Of a stretch of 64,000 bases of DNA, positions 37,327-48,900 are shown piece after piece. Made by a program: the position numbers and the translations under genes. How positions within the stretch are numbered: the stretch's first letter is position 1; each line of letters begins with the position of its first letter. The notes under the pieces were generated by a model. That model was not told the DNA's origin, did not search any database, and was given only the letters and a program-made list of their open reading frames with translations. Origin of the DNA: Clavelina lepadiformis (Eukaryota; Chordata; Ascidiacea; Aplousobranchia; Clavelinidae). The stretch is from the NCBI RefSeq assembly GCF_947623445.1, contig NC_135240.1, forward strand, positions 18,910,001 through 18,974,000. Direction: 5' to 3'.

Positions 37327-38592
37327 AGCAAAGAATATCCAAAGTAGTGATTGAAATAACTTTTATCTTGTTCCAGATTCAAGATGCTTGAGAATAACAA
37401 AGCAGACTGATTTCATCTTTTTTGATTTAACCGCATACAAGTACAATCTTCCACCTTCAAAATATGTTCAGATAGAGCTGCACAATGTACACATTGCTAA
37501 AAGTTACTCGTTGCCCTGTGAGTGCATACAATATATGGGATAGACCGATAGAATAACAACATAATATAAAGTATCAATAAGTACAAGTTCTAAATACTGG
37601 TCTTGTATTAGTATATGCAAAGCATGCAATGCAAATTTACAAAGTATAGACTGAGATTATACTTTCATGGGAGGGCATTGACAAAAGGCTGCCACTACGT
37701 CTAACACTACTTAACTTATTACAACACTGCCCTAAACCTAACCTAAATCTAACTTCAATTAAACCCAAAATAGCTTAAATGAACTTTTTGCATGTACCCG
37801 TTCTCTTAATCTAACTACCTATCTTTAACAACGAGCTGCATGACTTACTTAAGGTGAAATACTCACTCTGATCACAAAATCAATCGAATTGTTTGAATCT
37901 ATCGCTCTCTCTCAGTTTAACTAACCTTTTAAATTTGTTGGTAGTTAAACTTTATAAACCAGGCTGCAATTAAATTTATACCTTGGCATAAAGTGGGCTA
38001 ACTTTGTTAACAGTGGCAGATCTAGCCTAGGTGTTAGTGTTTAAATACCTCCTATTGAGAATTAACCTAGCGAATATACTGGCCAAAAAAACGGAGGAAC
38101 TTTATACCTCAACTTGAAATCTGACCAAAACATTTTATGTCTCGTAAACCAAAAATCTGTTCGTGGGATAAACAGCACACATGTCCTCATCCATATACAA
38201 AATGAACAAACTTACCTACAAATTAATTGTCAAATTTTATTTGACATATTGTGGAAAACCATTGACCCTGAATGTAATTGAATTTTTTTTTTTTTGGCAA
38301 ATATTCAACCTCGGTTCAACATCCTTTATGAAAATTTTACGATAAAATGTTATGGTTTACCATTGACGCTTTGGAGTGTGTCGCTTGTTTGATTTTAATA
38401 CATACATATTCTTTTGATATATAATAATTAATAAACAATTCTTTGGTTGGAATGCGGTTTAACTTTTCCCACCCAAAGCGTGTCAGCGATTCGTGCTTAC
38501 TTCTAAACGTTGCATCGTCATTTCAATTATGGAAATACTTTTCAGGAAAAAACGATGAAAATAATGCATAGTGGTACTGGAAGGTTCTAAAC
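37327..38592. other. Region upstream of the PAG1-like gene, no gene seen
   Basis: AT-rich sequence between the first coding exon of the minus-strand adaptor gene and a hAT remnant. It should contain the promoter and any 5'UTR exon of the adaptor gene. No core promoter element could be assigned. Confidence 0.35.
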
Positions 38593-40372
38593 CCCTGTGA
38601 TAAAGGCATAATAGGTCGCATTTTGCAACATGGATTATCTGGTTAGTTGCTATATTGCTTGCATACAATACTTGCATATATATGTCAGTGTGCACTGAAG
38701 CAGTGTGTGGGTTTTGATGTAACAATCGCTTTTCAGATAACGTTTCAAGGCATCGTTAATGAACGCATTCAATTGAAAATTGCTCGAGAAAAAGCGCCTC
38801 ATACAGCGGGAGAGAACTTGATCAAACCAGTAGTTGTAGAAATGACCAGGATAATGTGTGGTGATGCTGTTGCTAAAAGTTAGCTATGGTTCCTTTGTCA
38901 AACGACACCATCAAGCGGCGTATGCAAGAACTCTCAGAAGATGTTCTGCAACAAACTATTACTTCTGTAAAGCAGAGTGGAAATTTAGTTTGTTTAATTG
39001 GATGAGATAACAGATATAGGGAATGATGCACAGCTCATGGTGTTTGTGCGATATGTTGACACAAATGACCATGAGGAGCAGTTTTTGTTTTGCTATGCAC
39101 TTGCCAAAAAAACCACTGGAGAGCGCTCCGTCCATGATGGGGAGTAAAAAGGGCTTTATGAGTTTCATGAAAAAGGAAAACAAAAACATTTCAGTTGTTC
39201 ATTGTATTTTCCACCGAGAAAATCTGGCAGCAAAAGAGATACAAAAAGACCTTGCCATAGTTTTCAAAGAAGTTGTTTCTGCGGTCAATTTTATTAAATC
39301 TCGTCCCTTGCACACTCGTTTAGTTCGTGTATTACGTGACGAAATGGGGGCAGAACACAATGGGCTTCTGTTCCATTCAAACATTCATTGGGTATGGCGA
39401 GGGAAGGTGCTGGAGAGAGTGGCTAACCTACGAGATGAAATCAGCACCTTTTTCAAAGAACAGAAACATGATTTTGTTAATCGCTTTAGCGATGACAAAT
39501 TGCTTTTCTTCGCTGATTTTTTCAGCCATGTGAACCAACTGAATGGCTCTATGCAGGGAAAAGACAAAAATATTTTAGATATAACAGAAAGCATTGATGC
39601 GTTCAAAGGTGAAATAAAATTGTAGATACATCGAATGGAAAGTGGAAAGATCGCTGCTTTTCCAGCGTTGAACTTTTGTTGAGAAGAAAAATATTGATTT
39701 GCGCAGTATTCGTCGAATCTTTGAGAATCTAAATACATTTGTTTCTGAGCTGGATCGATATATTCCTTCCCACATTTATAACAAGATATTTAACTGGGTA
39801 CGAAGTCCTTTTGAGGTGTCAGCATGAGAGGTTCATTCAGAAATAGACTGCACTGCTGAACAGTTGATTGAACTGCAAAGTCGACAGATGTCGAGAGACA
39901 AGTTCAAAATTGTTTCTCTGACTCAATTTTGGGCGAATGTTCTGTCGGAGGAACCTAACCTATCTGACCTCTGCAAACAGGCAACAATAGCTCTTTTGTC
40001 TTTTCCGACTACATACTAGTGTGAAGCTGGATTTTCAACATTGGCTATGGTTAAAACCAAGTACCGGAACCAACTTCACCCAGAAGATGATATCAGATGT
40101 ATGTTGACGACCATAATTCCTGATTTCGACAAACTTGTGAAACAATTTCAGGGACAAGGTTCTCACTGAGACAGGTTGAGCAAAGGTCGTAATTTTCAAG
40201 GTTCTCACTGAGATTTATAGTGCATATGTGCCCAATAAACAAAACGCTTCTGCTTTTTTATCTCACCGTTTTAGTGTTGAACTAACTTATTTTTTATTCC
40301 TATTACCCGAGTATGCGAATACTTATGCTAATGGGAAAACAGTCCGTGGGCTAAAAAGGTTGAGAAACACTG
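38593..40372 (+). mobile_element. Decayed hAT transposon with ZBED5/SCAND3-like transposase remnant
   Basis: Identical 8-bp words TTCTAAAC at 38585-38592 and 40373-40380 bracket it. The right end GGTTGAGAAACACTG is hAT-like; the left end is eroded or deleted. Inside, in shifting plus-strand frames, lie recognisable transposase pieces: LSNDTIKRRMQELSEDVLQQ near 38890, LDEITDIGNDAQLMVFVRYV near 39000 (first catalytic Asp), VVHCIFHREN near 39200 (CxxH), an open stretch of 200 codons to 39625, and CEAGFSTLAMVKTKYRNQL near 40020 (C-terminal Glu region). Several frameshifts and stops mean no working enzyme. The BED finger was not found. It is a different subfamily from the intact copy at 44586-46984. 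Confidence 0.8.
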
Positions 40373-42119
40373 TTCTAAACCAAAAAAGTGGGAGTGCATG
40401 AGAAAGTGAGTTAAGAGGACTTGAGATGGGGTTTAGGTTTTGGCCCCTAGGCTCGACAGAAAAGTATGGCAGTTTGATGAGAAATCGTTCAAACAAAGAT
40501 GCAAATTTTGTTGTGATAGCATACACTGAAGCCTCAATTTTTTGTTTGTTTATTACAAATCAGCGTGAAAATCAAAAATTTCGTGTAAAGCAGCCACACT
40601 TTCCACAGTGACCCTAGCCCCCAGTAAGGAAAGTTCGCATTTAAGTATAGAAAGATTTGGGCCGAATAAAATTGAGTTTATGTTTTATGCCATGCCAGTA
40701 TTATGTTTTTACTGCCAAAACTAATTCTTATTTTAATAAATGGAGCTAATTTGAAAGCTGTTCGCTGCCCTGCTGATCTACGCCACTACCACTGTCAAGT
40801 CATGAAACTAAAGGAAATTTCATTGCACTTTTAATGTTTGTGTTTCTTGTAAAATTTTGTGACGCCATGTTAGGATGGTCAAAGCTGATATTTACGACAG
40901 TGGTATAACAGTAATTTGTCTCTTCGCCATGCCAAAAATCTCTGGCTTTTATCATAGACTTTCCGTAGAGCAGTAGGGCAGGCCAGGACTGACTGCAGGG
41001 TATTATCATTTTCAGCAAAATCTTGGGTGCACACGCAAGTGCAGTGCACAAAAATTCTCAGACACAATGAAAGTGTGCACTTAGGTGCGTAATTACACAG
41101 GAATGTACACAGTTTGACTTATTCAAACTTTAGGTTGGTATACAAGTGCATCACTGGATGCTTTTGTATATTAGGCCTAGACTTCAACTACTCAAATCGT
41201 GACATCATCTGGTCGTACACTTGTACGCTAGACCTAAACTTTAAATCAATTGATAATTGAGTGCACAGAAGTTCTGTCTAAGTCATTAAGTGCAATATAA
41301 CGCAACTTAGGCTAAGTGCGGGACGAAAGTTCATGAAACTGAGAAGCAGTACCGGTATGGAAGTATGGGTACTGCATTCTGTGGGCAGGCCTGGAGCAGT
41401 ACTTTTTGATCAAATGACTTGATTTTCTATGTGGTAAGCGGCAGTACGCTAGGCTTAGCCTATTTCTGTTACTGTATTACGTCAGGTTGGCGCGGCGCTA
41501 ATTTGCATTTACTGATTTATTGGCGCATTTATTCGCCAACCTACTCCGTTCTACCTATCTCCAGTTGTTTTTAAAAACTAGGCTATGGTAGGCAAACTAA
41601 AATAACAGCCCGTTTAAAACACGTTAACGGTGTTGTTGCCTTTGAGGCTGTTATTAAAGCTTTATAAATTTGGTTGCTTTGATATCAGACCACTTTCATT
41701 CTGACAGATTCCTAGTATCCAAAATGATAGCAAGGTTTCCGTTTGCTTTTTATATAAACTAAGATTAATTAAATCTTATTTTTAGTATAATAAAATCTTA
41801 TTTATATATATATTTTAAATAATTAGATTAATTAATTATTAATGAGCGTTTTAATAAGCTTACTCTTATTAATCGGGGCTCTGTTGTTGGAATCCAATTA
41901 AAATCACTTTTTTTGTAATTTTGTTATTTATTAAGGTATTAATGCATTTACTGATACAATACAAACAACATAAGAGGCAATCGAAACGAGTCACAGTCAT
42001 TTGTTAAAAAGGTAACCTACAAGCTGTTAGTTGAAGTTAACTTTTAGCCTAATACTAATGTTAAACTGCTTAATTGTTTTAATGTGGTATACTTAATCGT
42101 ACAATAGGAGCGGCAACCA
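40373..42119. other. Intergenic stretch, repeat copy, no gene seen
   Basis: Positions 40425-40612 are one of three copies of a dispersed repeat (others 47455-47700 on plus and 48740-48900 on minus), sharing ATGCAAATTTT..GTGATAGC and TTTCTTTAT-like blocks. The rest is AT-rich, with a run of TAATTAAT near 41820. No gene was identified. Confidence 0.4.
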
Positions 42120-42960
42120 CTATATGTCAGCTAGTACGCCTACTAATTGGTGGCCTATACCGACAATTGTCCACACTGAATGGACTTGCTGACTTTGTTA
42201 CAACATGAGGAACAATGGAATTATCTTGATTACTTTTATCACAACCTGAACATATCACCAGACTTTCAACAGTAGACAGAATTTGACAAACAGTTAAACA
42301 TTTCAAATCAAACTTTGTTTCTGTAAATGTGACAATCCATCCATACTAAATAACAACATCATCTAAAATTTCATTGACTGCCACCAAATATTTCACTTGA
42401 TGATATTATTCCTTGAGTTCAAATTCAACATAGTTGCCTTTGTCATTACAGAGCCATGGTTTTCTGAAATAATTCTTTACTTAATTGTTGTCCAATATCC
42501 ATTAAGCATGTGGAATAAACTTTGGAGGGCAATATTCTTTCTTTAGGTTGTCTTCTTTCTGGAAATTTTTTAACTTCCACAGATTTGTGTGGTAGCTTCA
42601 GAGTTGAAATGGCCACTATGCGTAACTCCTTGCGAGTTCCTTCTAAAATTTAAACGCATATGATACTGTAGTAGGCCTACTAAAATGGTAAGCTACAAAT
42701 TTAATTTTTAGAAGCATGAGTTAGACACTCAAAAATAATTTCAAAAAAACTGCTTACTCATGATAATGTCTTCTTATACAAAATGCTCCTCACAGATTTT
42801 CACTTGATCTTTGCTGTACAACTCTTGTATAAACTCGTCCTCTCTGTATGACAAAATTTTTCTTCCTATTACTTCTGCCCATGCTTCTTTTTTTGATACA
42901 AAATTTTTTGTTTGGTGCACCAAACAAATTGTGCTGAGGTGGACAGTTGTTGCATTCAGG
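42120..42960 (-). pseudogene. Decayed THAP-domain protein region
   Basis: Read on the minus strand from 42960, pieces of a THAP zinc finger appear: NLFGAPNKKF, then in another frame EAWAEVIGRKILSYREDEFI and VKICEEHFV, where ICEEHF is the diagnostic end of the C2CH finger. After a possible acceptor near 42656 comes GTRKELRIVAISTLKLPHKS, then VEFELKE and VICSGCDKSN further on. At least two frame changes and several stops break it. THAP fingers occur in P-element transposases and in host regulators, so this may be the missing front of a P-type transposon or a dead host gene. No terminal repeats were found. Confidence 0.45.
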
Positions 42961-44585
42961 TGTGGCGTTTGGATATAATCAAATTAAACAAGTTCTATAA
43001 TTGGCATTTGTTAAGCAATTTTTGTTTCTCCAGTTAAATTCTAAACAAATTTGAAATGTATTGTTCCTAGTTTAATCCTTACTCAATCTTAGTTACAAAT
43101 CGACATGTGACGTAGTTAAGTGTGTCAAGTGGTTTTCTGTACCCGATGTAAATCGATTTTAATTCTTTGTGATAAAAGCTTAGAATGTAACATGGACAAG
43201 TAGATACGTGTCATTGTATGGCTAGTTTGGCACTCGCCCATTGGTCAAAATATGGGAGTATAAAACCTAATGTTTGGTCTAAATCTCTCTCTTCGCTTTT
43301 AGCTATTTCTTTTGTTCTGCTGAATTGAAGTTATTACTGAATTATTCGGAATTGGAATCATTACTGAATTCGAGTTATAGCTTGGTTTAAATGTGGAAAG
43401 ATGGTGTAAATGTTTCTAATTTGATACAACCTATTCGGACAATATAACAATTAGACTTTATGAAGTTGGTGTTGATTTGAAGAAACATTATAGAGACAGT
43501 AAAAGCAACGGAGTCAAAGACAATTATCTCGGAGTCAAACAGTAAGACTATTAGTCTTGGCTTCAGGCCAACCTAAAAGCAATCCACCACCATCATTCCC
43601 CATACAGGCATGCAACATATAGGCTACGTGGCATTTTCATATTGCAGTCTCAATCTGCAAGCATACCTGTAAATATTTAGGCTTTGTTTCACCGAGTTTT
43701 ATAAATTTCTCACCATTGTAAACTTCAAAGTTAACCAAATTCAGCTAGGTCTATAGGCCATACTGATATATACACTTACAAACGTCACCTTCCCCTAATC
43801 ATAGTTCTTTCTCCGTAAGGCCAGTAAGGCTACATTAAGTCCAAAAGCTCAACCAAAGCCAAACCAACGATATAAGAGTTCTTTATATCGTTGGTCAGAC
43901 GATTTACGTGTATGTCTGTTTATTTCTAAATTCCTTCCTAAATTCAGCAGCCTGTTTGGCCTAGCCTAGAAAAAAGCAATTTTCGATAATAAATAAACCC
44001 AATTATGCTTGCCAAAAAACTTGCTAGGCTATCATCTAACGGCTATCACGGCCGTTCAACCAACGATATAAAGAACTCTGTCTCGTTGGTTCAACCGTGA
44101 CGAGTCTTCAAGATTTTGCCAGTTTCCAATCCTTAGTTAATAACCTTTGATTGAACCATGATAAAATAACAGTTCCACCGGCAAACAATTAGCAGCAAAA
44201 CCTTAAAAAGTGCAAGAATAATTTAACCAAATGATAAACATGAATAACGGTTAGCACGGTCACTAAACCCAACATACAATTTTTACAACAATTAAAACCT
44301 TGCTTACAAACATTTAAGTATGTACAAATTGGATGTTAAGGGCAAGGCAGTGCGGTAATTAGGCTAAATGTAGAGATACATTGGCTGACATGGTAAAAAA
44401 ACAGCAACGCTACACAAACTTGATTACGATTAGTACATCCATTCGTGATAACTCGAATGCGTTGTGACAGAAGTGAATAACTTGTGGTGCTCAGAGAGGC
44501 AATAGTTTTTTCTACCAAGCATCGAACTAGGCCAGATACGAAATTCAAGTTCTGTAACTGGTCCTCTATGCCCCATTGTCTAGTT
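42961..44585. other. Intergenic stretch with two related hairpins
   Basis: No gene was seen. Hairpins CCAACGATATA..TATATCGTTGG (43862-43892) and ACCAACGATATA..CTCGTTGGT (44060-44094) are inverted relative to each other across about 170 bp and may be the ends of a small element. No duplication was identified. Confidence 0.4.
43862..44094. repeat. Inverted pair of hairpins, possible small foldback element
   Basis: The left hairpin contains AACGATATAAGAGTTCTTTA and the right, read inverted, ACAGAGTTCTTTATATCGTT. Each arm folds on itself and the two are inverted copies of one another. There is no coding capacity between them. Confidence 0.45.
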
Positions 44586-46984
44586 CAGGGTGGTCCAAAC
44601 CCTGGCACGCGGGCCGCATGCGGCCCGCGTGAAGCTTTTGTGCGGCCCGCGAACACTTTGTGGATGCCGGAATTATCAGTGCTAAATCCAAGGTTTAAAA
44701 ATACACCTACGCTTTATAAATACATTACATTCGCCACAACCCTAAATAAGTCGTGCATAATCGGGTCAATAGGTAACTATGAGGGAACAATGTCGGTTTG
44801 TGACGACACAAACGTGCGTTGATATTTTGCTTTTGTTGCTAGCGCAGAGTACACTCTCGAATTTGGTTGTAAATTAGCTGCAACTCGTTTATTTAGTCAA
44901 GGGGAAAAGTTTACTAAAAGCATGAGTGTCAAAAGAAAAGTGTCAGAGGAAAACAGAGAGTTCAATTCTACTTGGGAGGAAAGGTATTTTTTTGCCAATA
45001 GCAATGGTAAACCACAGTGTCTGGTTTGCTTGCAAGTTATTTCAGTGCCTAAAGAGTTTAATTTAAAGCGACATTACAGCACCATGCATGAGAAAAAATA
45101 TGGCCAATACCATGGAACTTCTAGGGAAGCAATTTTGAAAGAGTTAAAGGGCAATTATTCCAAGCAAAAAAAAATGATTATTGGTTTTTCCAAACCCGAT
45201 TCAACTGCAGACCTTAAAGCTTCATACGAAGTTGCTCTAACGCTCGCAAAACATGGAAAAGCTTTTCGAGACGGGGAGATTGTAAAAGAGTGTGCGATTA
45301 AGATGGCCCTTTCCTTTGGAGATAAAAAAATAGCCAAAAAATTTGAAAACGTTTCTTTATCTCATCAAACCGTTGCAAGAAGAGTGGCAGAATTGAGCGA
45401 AAACGTGACTGTGCAATTGAAAGACGTTGTTCAACAATGCAAGTACTTCTCTTTAGCCTTGGATGAAAGTACTGACATCAGTGACGTTTCCCAGCTTTTG
45501 GTTTTCATTCGCACTATTGATAAAAACTTTACTGTATTTGAAGAACTACTCAAGATATCTCCACTTCGTGGAACTACAAAAGGTATCGACATATATAACA
45601 GCCTTGCGTCTGTCGTTGATGCTTATGGAGGATTTGAGAAGTGTGCATGTGTTGTAACAGATGGTGCCAGGGCAATGACAGGACGAAAGAGAGGACTAGT
45701 TGGCATTCTAAAAGATCATGGAGTGAACTGCCCAACATTGCATTGTATCATTCACCAAGAAGCACTATGTGCCAAAGTTTTGCAGATGAGTGATGTTATG
45801 CTTAGTGTGACGAATATAGTCAACATCATCAAAGGGGGAAACAGAGCCCAGAGACATAGAAAATTCATCCAGTTCTTAAAAGATGTGGGTGCAGAATATG
45901 AAGATGTTCCACTATTCTCAAAAATTCGATGGTTAAGTGCAGGCAAAACATTGAAACATTTCTTTTCTTTGCGAAAAGAAATACTAAATTTTCTCCAGAA
46001 TGAGATAGAAGGGACGACCGAGACATACCAGATTCAGTTGAGTGATGACAAGTTCATTGGTTCGTTGGCGTTCTTGACAGACATTAGTAATCACTTCAAT
46101 ATCCTAAACATGAAACTGCAAGGTAAGAAACAAAATATTTCTCAATTGGTTGGACACATTGAAGGTTTTCGCAAGAAACTTGTGCTATTTAAGGCTTCTT
46201 TGCAAAGGAATGATGCTACCCACTTTCCTGCATGCAGTGAAGTACTTGGTGAAAGAAAAAGTATCGATTTTTCTGCATTTTCTAACAAAATTGGTGACAT
46301 CATCGATGAGTTTAACGACAGATTCGCTGACTTTGATTTGCTGAAAGCACAAATGGAGCTTTTCAACAATCCAATGGAAATAGTTATAGAATCCCAACCA
46401 TCTTACGTTCAGCAAGAACTATGTGAATTGCAGTCAGACCCTTTTCTTCTTTCACGTAAGAATGAGCGTTACGACGCCTTTTGGAGGCTTTTAAGCAACG
46501 AACAGTTTCCACGATTAAACGACTTCGCACTGAAGATATGCTCCATGTTTGGTAGCACATACATATGTGAAAGCACTTTCTCCATTATGAAGCGATTAAA
46601 AAGCGACACACGGAACAGAATGGCTGATGAAACCCTGGATGCCTGCTTACGTCTGTCGACCACTGAATTTAAAGCAGAGATCGACACCATATGCAAAAGC
46701 AAAAACGCAGAGTCGCAAGCAGAGATTAAAAAGTGAGTTAGGCGTGCAGCAAAACATTAGGTCGATCAGAACAGCAAACTCAGTCCTTTCCTTTCATTCA
46801 TTTCATTTCATTCATACAACTGTATTTTGTAAGCGACAAGATTTGTTAATGTTCATAGCCTGCGAACAGTAGTTAACAACGTTTCTACTTTCAGCAACGC
46901 GTTATCATTTCTCACTATGCGGCCCGTGAAGTTTTTCTCAGACCCTAATGTGGCCCTTCATGTTCGCAGTCTTGGACCACCCTG
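44586..46984 (+). mobile_element. Apparently complete autonomous hAT transposon (2399 bp)
   Basis: The left end CAGGGTGGTCCAAAC and right end CTTGGACCACCCTG are inverted repeats. A perfect 8-bp duplication GTCTAGTT lies at 44578-44585 and 46985-46992. Subterminal motifs CGCGGGCCGCATGCGGCCCG on the left and ATGCGGCCCGTGAAG on the right mirror each other. The only gene is an uninterrupted 604-codon transposase. Everything expected of a mobile copy is present, and the perfect flanks and open frame argue for recent insertion. Confidence 0.95.
44922..46736 (+). CDS. hAT transposase, BED finger plus RNase-H-like DDE domain, 604 aa
   Basis: An N-terminal BED zinc finger has C33, C36, H51 and H56, which in this superfamily binds the terminal and subterminal repeats. 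The catalytic core shows D181 in LALDESTDIS, D247 in VVTDGARAM, the CxxH pair C275/H278 in LHCIIHQEALC, and the third acid E550 in YICESTFSIMKRLKS within the C-terminal dimerisation region. KIRWLSAGK is also conserved. Length and motif order match the Charlie-type hAT module captured in vertebrate GTF2IRD2 and ZBED/FAM200 genes, from memory. The family excises and reinserts DNA with 8-bp target duplication. The ATG lies 336 bases inside the left end, and the frame has no intron or stop. No host gene function is implied. Confidence 0.95.
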   Translation: MSVKRKVSEENREFNSTWEERYFFANSNGKPQCLVCLQVISVPKEFNLKRHYSTMHEKKYGQYHGTSREAILKELKGNYSKQKKMIIGFSKPDSTADLKASYEVALTLAKHGKAFRDGEIVKECAIKMALSFGDKKIAKKFENVSLSHQTVARRVAELSENVTVQLKDVVQQCKYFSLALDESTDISDVSQLLVFIRTIDKNFTVFEELLKISPLRGTTKGIDIYNSLASVVDAYGGFEKCACVVTDGARAMTGRKRGLVGILKDHGVNCPTLHCIIHQEALCAKVLQMSDVMLSVTNIVNIIKGGNRAQRHRKFIQFLKDVGAEYEDVPLFSKIRWLSAGKTLKHFFSLRKEILNFLQNEIEGTTETYQIQLSDDKFIGSLAFLTDISNHFNILNMKLQGKKQNISQLVGHIEGFRKKLVLFKASLQRNDATHFPACSEVLGERKSIDFSAFSNKIGDIIDEFNDRFADFDLLKAQMELFNNPMEIVIESQPSYVQQELCELQSDPFLLSRKNERYDAFWRLLSNEQFPRLNDFALKICSMFGSTYICESTFSIMKRLKSDTRNRMADETLDACLRLSTTEFKAEIDTICKSKNAESQAEIKK

Positions 46985-47454
46985 GTCTAGTTATACATAA
47001 CCTTACTAGTAATGCCACGTTTCTCCAAAACAGCAAACATTTCAGGCTCAAAAACCCTATCTACACATGAAGCATTTTGTAATGGAAAGTGGGTAAATGG
47101 CACGTGAACTTGACAGGTTGACCCACTCCACTACAATAATACTTGTTGAAATGCTTATTGTGGGTGATTATATAGCCTGAGTCTCATAAGGTCGTTGTCT
47201 GCTTTTCTCACCCTCAGACTTAATTGTTCACCTCAACGGCTTATTGTCTTGTGAAGATGGAAGATGACAAAGTTGTCTAAACTTTACACTGAATTTCTTC
47301 AAATTGAATTGAACATCATCACAAGTTCTTCACGAAAAGTTGAACTTTTCACTGCTTTCACAACACTTTTTAGCAAATATTAACAGATAAAACCAAAGAG
47401 GCTTAAACTTGGTACATGGCATAGTTGAGATGACAATTAAGTAAGCCTATATTT

Positions 47455-47700
47455 ACCCCTACATTCAAATGGAAAGTAAGGCAGTTTTCGAAAAGAAATC
47501 GTTTGCATAAATACGCAAATTTTAGTGTAATAGCGTCCATTGAAACCTTAATTGCTTCTTTAATTGCTGCAAAGTGGGGTTCTAACAACGAACCTTTTTG
47601 TTTCTTTATCATAATTCAAGGTGAAGATAAAAAATTCCGCGTGAACGTTAATGAATCTCGTGCGTGCTTGTCCCACACTTTCCTGACTTTCCACTACGAC
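47455..47700. repeat. Dispersed repeat copy
   Basis: Shares blocks with 40425-40612 (AAATCGTTTGCA/AAATCGTTCAAA, ATACGCAAATTTTAGTGTAA-like) and, inverted, with 48740-48900 (GATGAATCTCGTGCATGC-like, CACACTTTCC). The open frame crossing it is a by-product. Class unknown. Confidence 0.5.
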
Positions 47701-48078
47701 ATGAGAATGACGCTAAAACACTCACTTGCGTATGCTACCTGAAAGCTATATGCAACCTTGCTCGCTACAACTATTATGCCAACTACTACTAGCTGGCATA
47801 CCAGCTACTACCTGGAACCAACATACTAGCTATTTGCTGGCAGTGGCATATTGCGTTACGACTTCGACTGGTGGTGCATGGTCGTAACTCGTAACTGCTT
47901 ACTCATGCTGTTTATTCGCTTACTAAGCTAGGGTGAGAGGCTCTACCCACGGCCGATATGTGTACAGATCTCACTAATAGTAAGAACTTTGGTAGTGGGA
48001 CTTTTTAGTCGAACAAGTAGCATGAATTCGTATTCAGAGATCTTACTAGTAGATCCTACTTGTATAGTCAGTCTAGCC

Positions 48079-48483
48079 CAGAGGTGTCCAACATATTTCG
48101 CCAAAGAGCCACATGCGTTTTACGAATGATTGCGCGGGCCACTGTTTACTGCTAATTTCTAATTAAAACCCTCACACCAAAATTCTAATCTCAGAAATAC
48201 GTGTTATCCTCTTTTACAATTATAAGAACAATAAACATACCAAGATATAGGGCCTAGGCCTAGTAAAGTCAACAAAGTTTCTACTACACGTTGACATTTC
48301 AATGTGAAGTTTGGCACTGTTTTTCTCTAACAAGTTTGGAAATATTCGGTGAGATGGAAAATGTAGCAATGCGAAACGAGTTTTCCATATGGCTGTCAGA
48401 ACTTAGTAAACAAACAATGATTGCCAATTTCTCGGAATATAAGCGGGCCATTCGGAACCTTCACACGGGTCGGACACCCCTTG
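48079..48483. mobile_element. Probable hAT-type MITE (about 405 bp)
   Basis: The left end CAGAGGTGTCCAAC and right end GTCGGACACCCCTTG are imperfect inverted repeats, and subterminal GAGCCACATGCG and GCGGGCCATTCG fit the group. Flanks GTCTAGCC and TATCTACT match poorly, so it is old or its ends are slightly misplaced. Confidence 0.6.
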
Positions 48484-48739
48484 TATCTACTTCTGCTCAA
48501 TTTTCCTATATTGTGGTTGAGACCAATCTAGAAGTCGAGCAATGTCAATGGCTGCCGTCACTTAGTTCCACCATGGCATACTGTAGCTTAGTTAAAACGT
48601 ATTCTGTACATAGATATATGTATTGATTACGGTTCCACTAAACAGCCGTCTTTTTCACAATCAAACTCTTTCATTTGTTGTATTTCATGGTGAATTAATA
48701 ACTATTGTTGGCTATTAAAAGCATCAATTAAGATTCTAA

Positions 48740-48900
48740 AACGAAACATTTTCAGAAATTTCTGCATTTGAAATCCGATTAGTTGCGTTATACTATAGTA
48801 GTGGAAAGTGTGGCACCTGCATGCACGAGATTCATCAATGTGTAAGCCAAAGTTTTTATGTTCGTGCCGATTTATAATAAGGAAACAATGCAAAGTACTG
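48740..48900 (-). repeat. Dispersed repeat copy, inverted
   Basis: Read on the minus strand it matches 47455-47700 over TTGTTTCCTTATTATAAATC, GATGAATCTCGTGCATGC and CACACTTTCCACTAC. Class unknown. Confidence 0.5.

Noticed and set aside
44484-44822. 112-codon frame crossing the left end of the hAT transposon
   Set aside because: It spans the boundary between host DNA and the element end and has no coding features.
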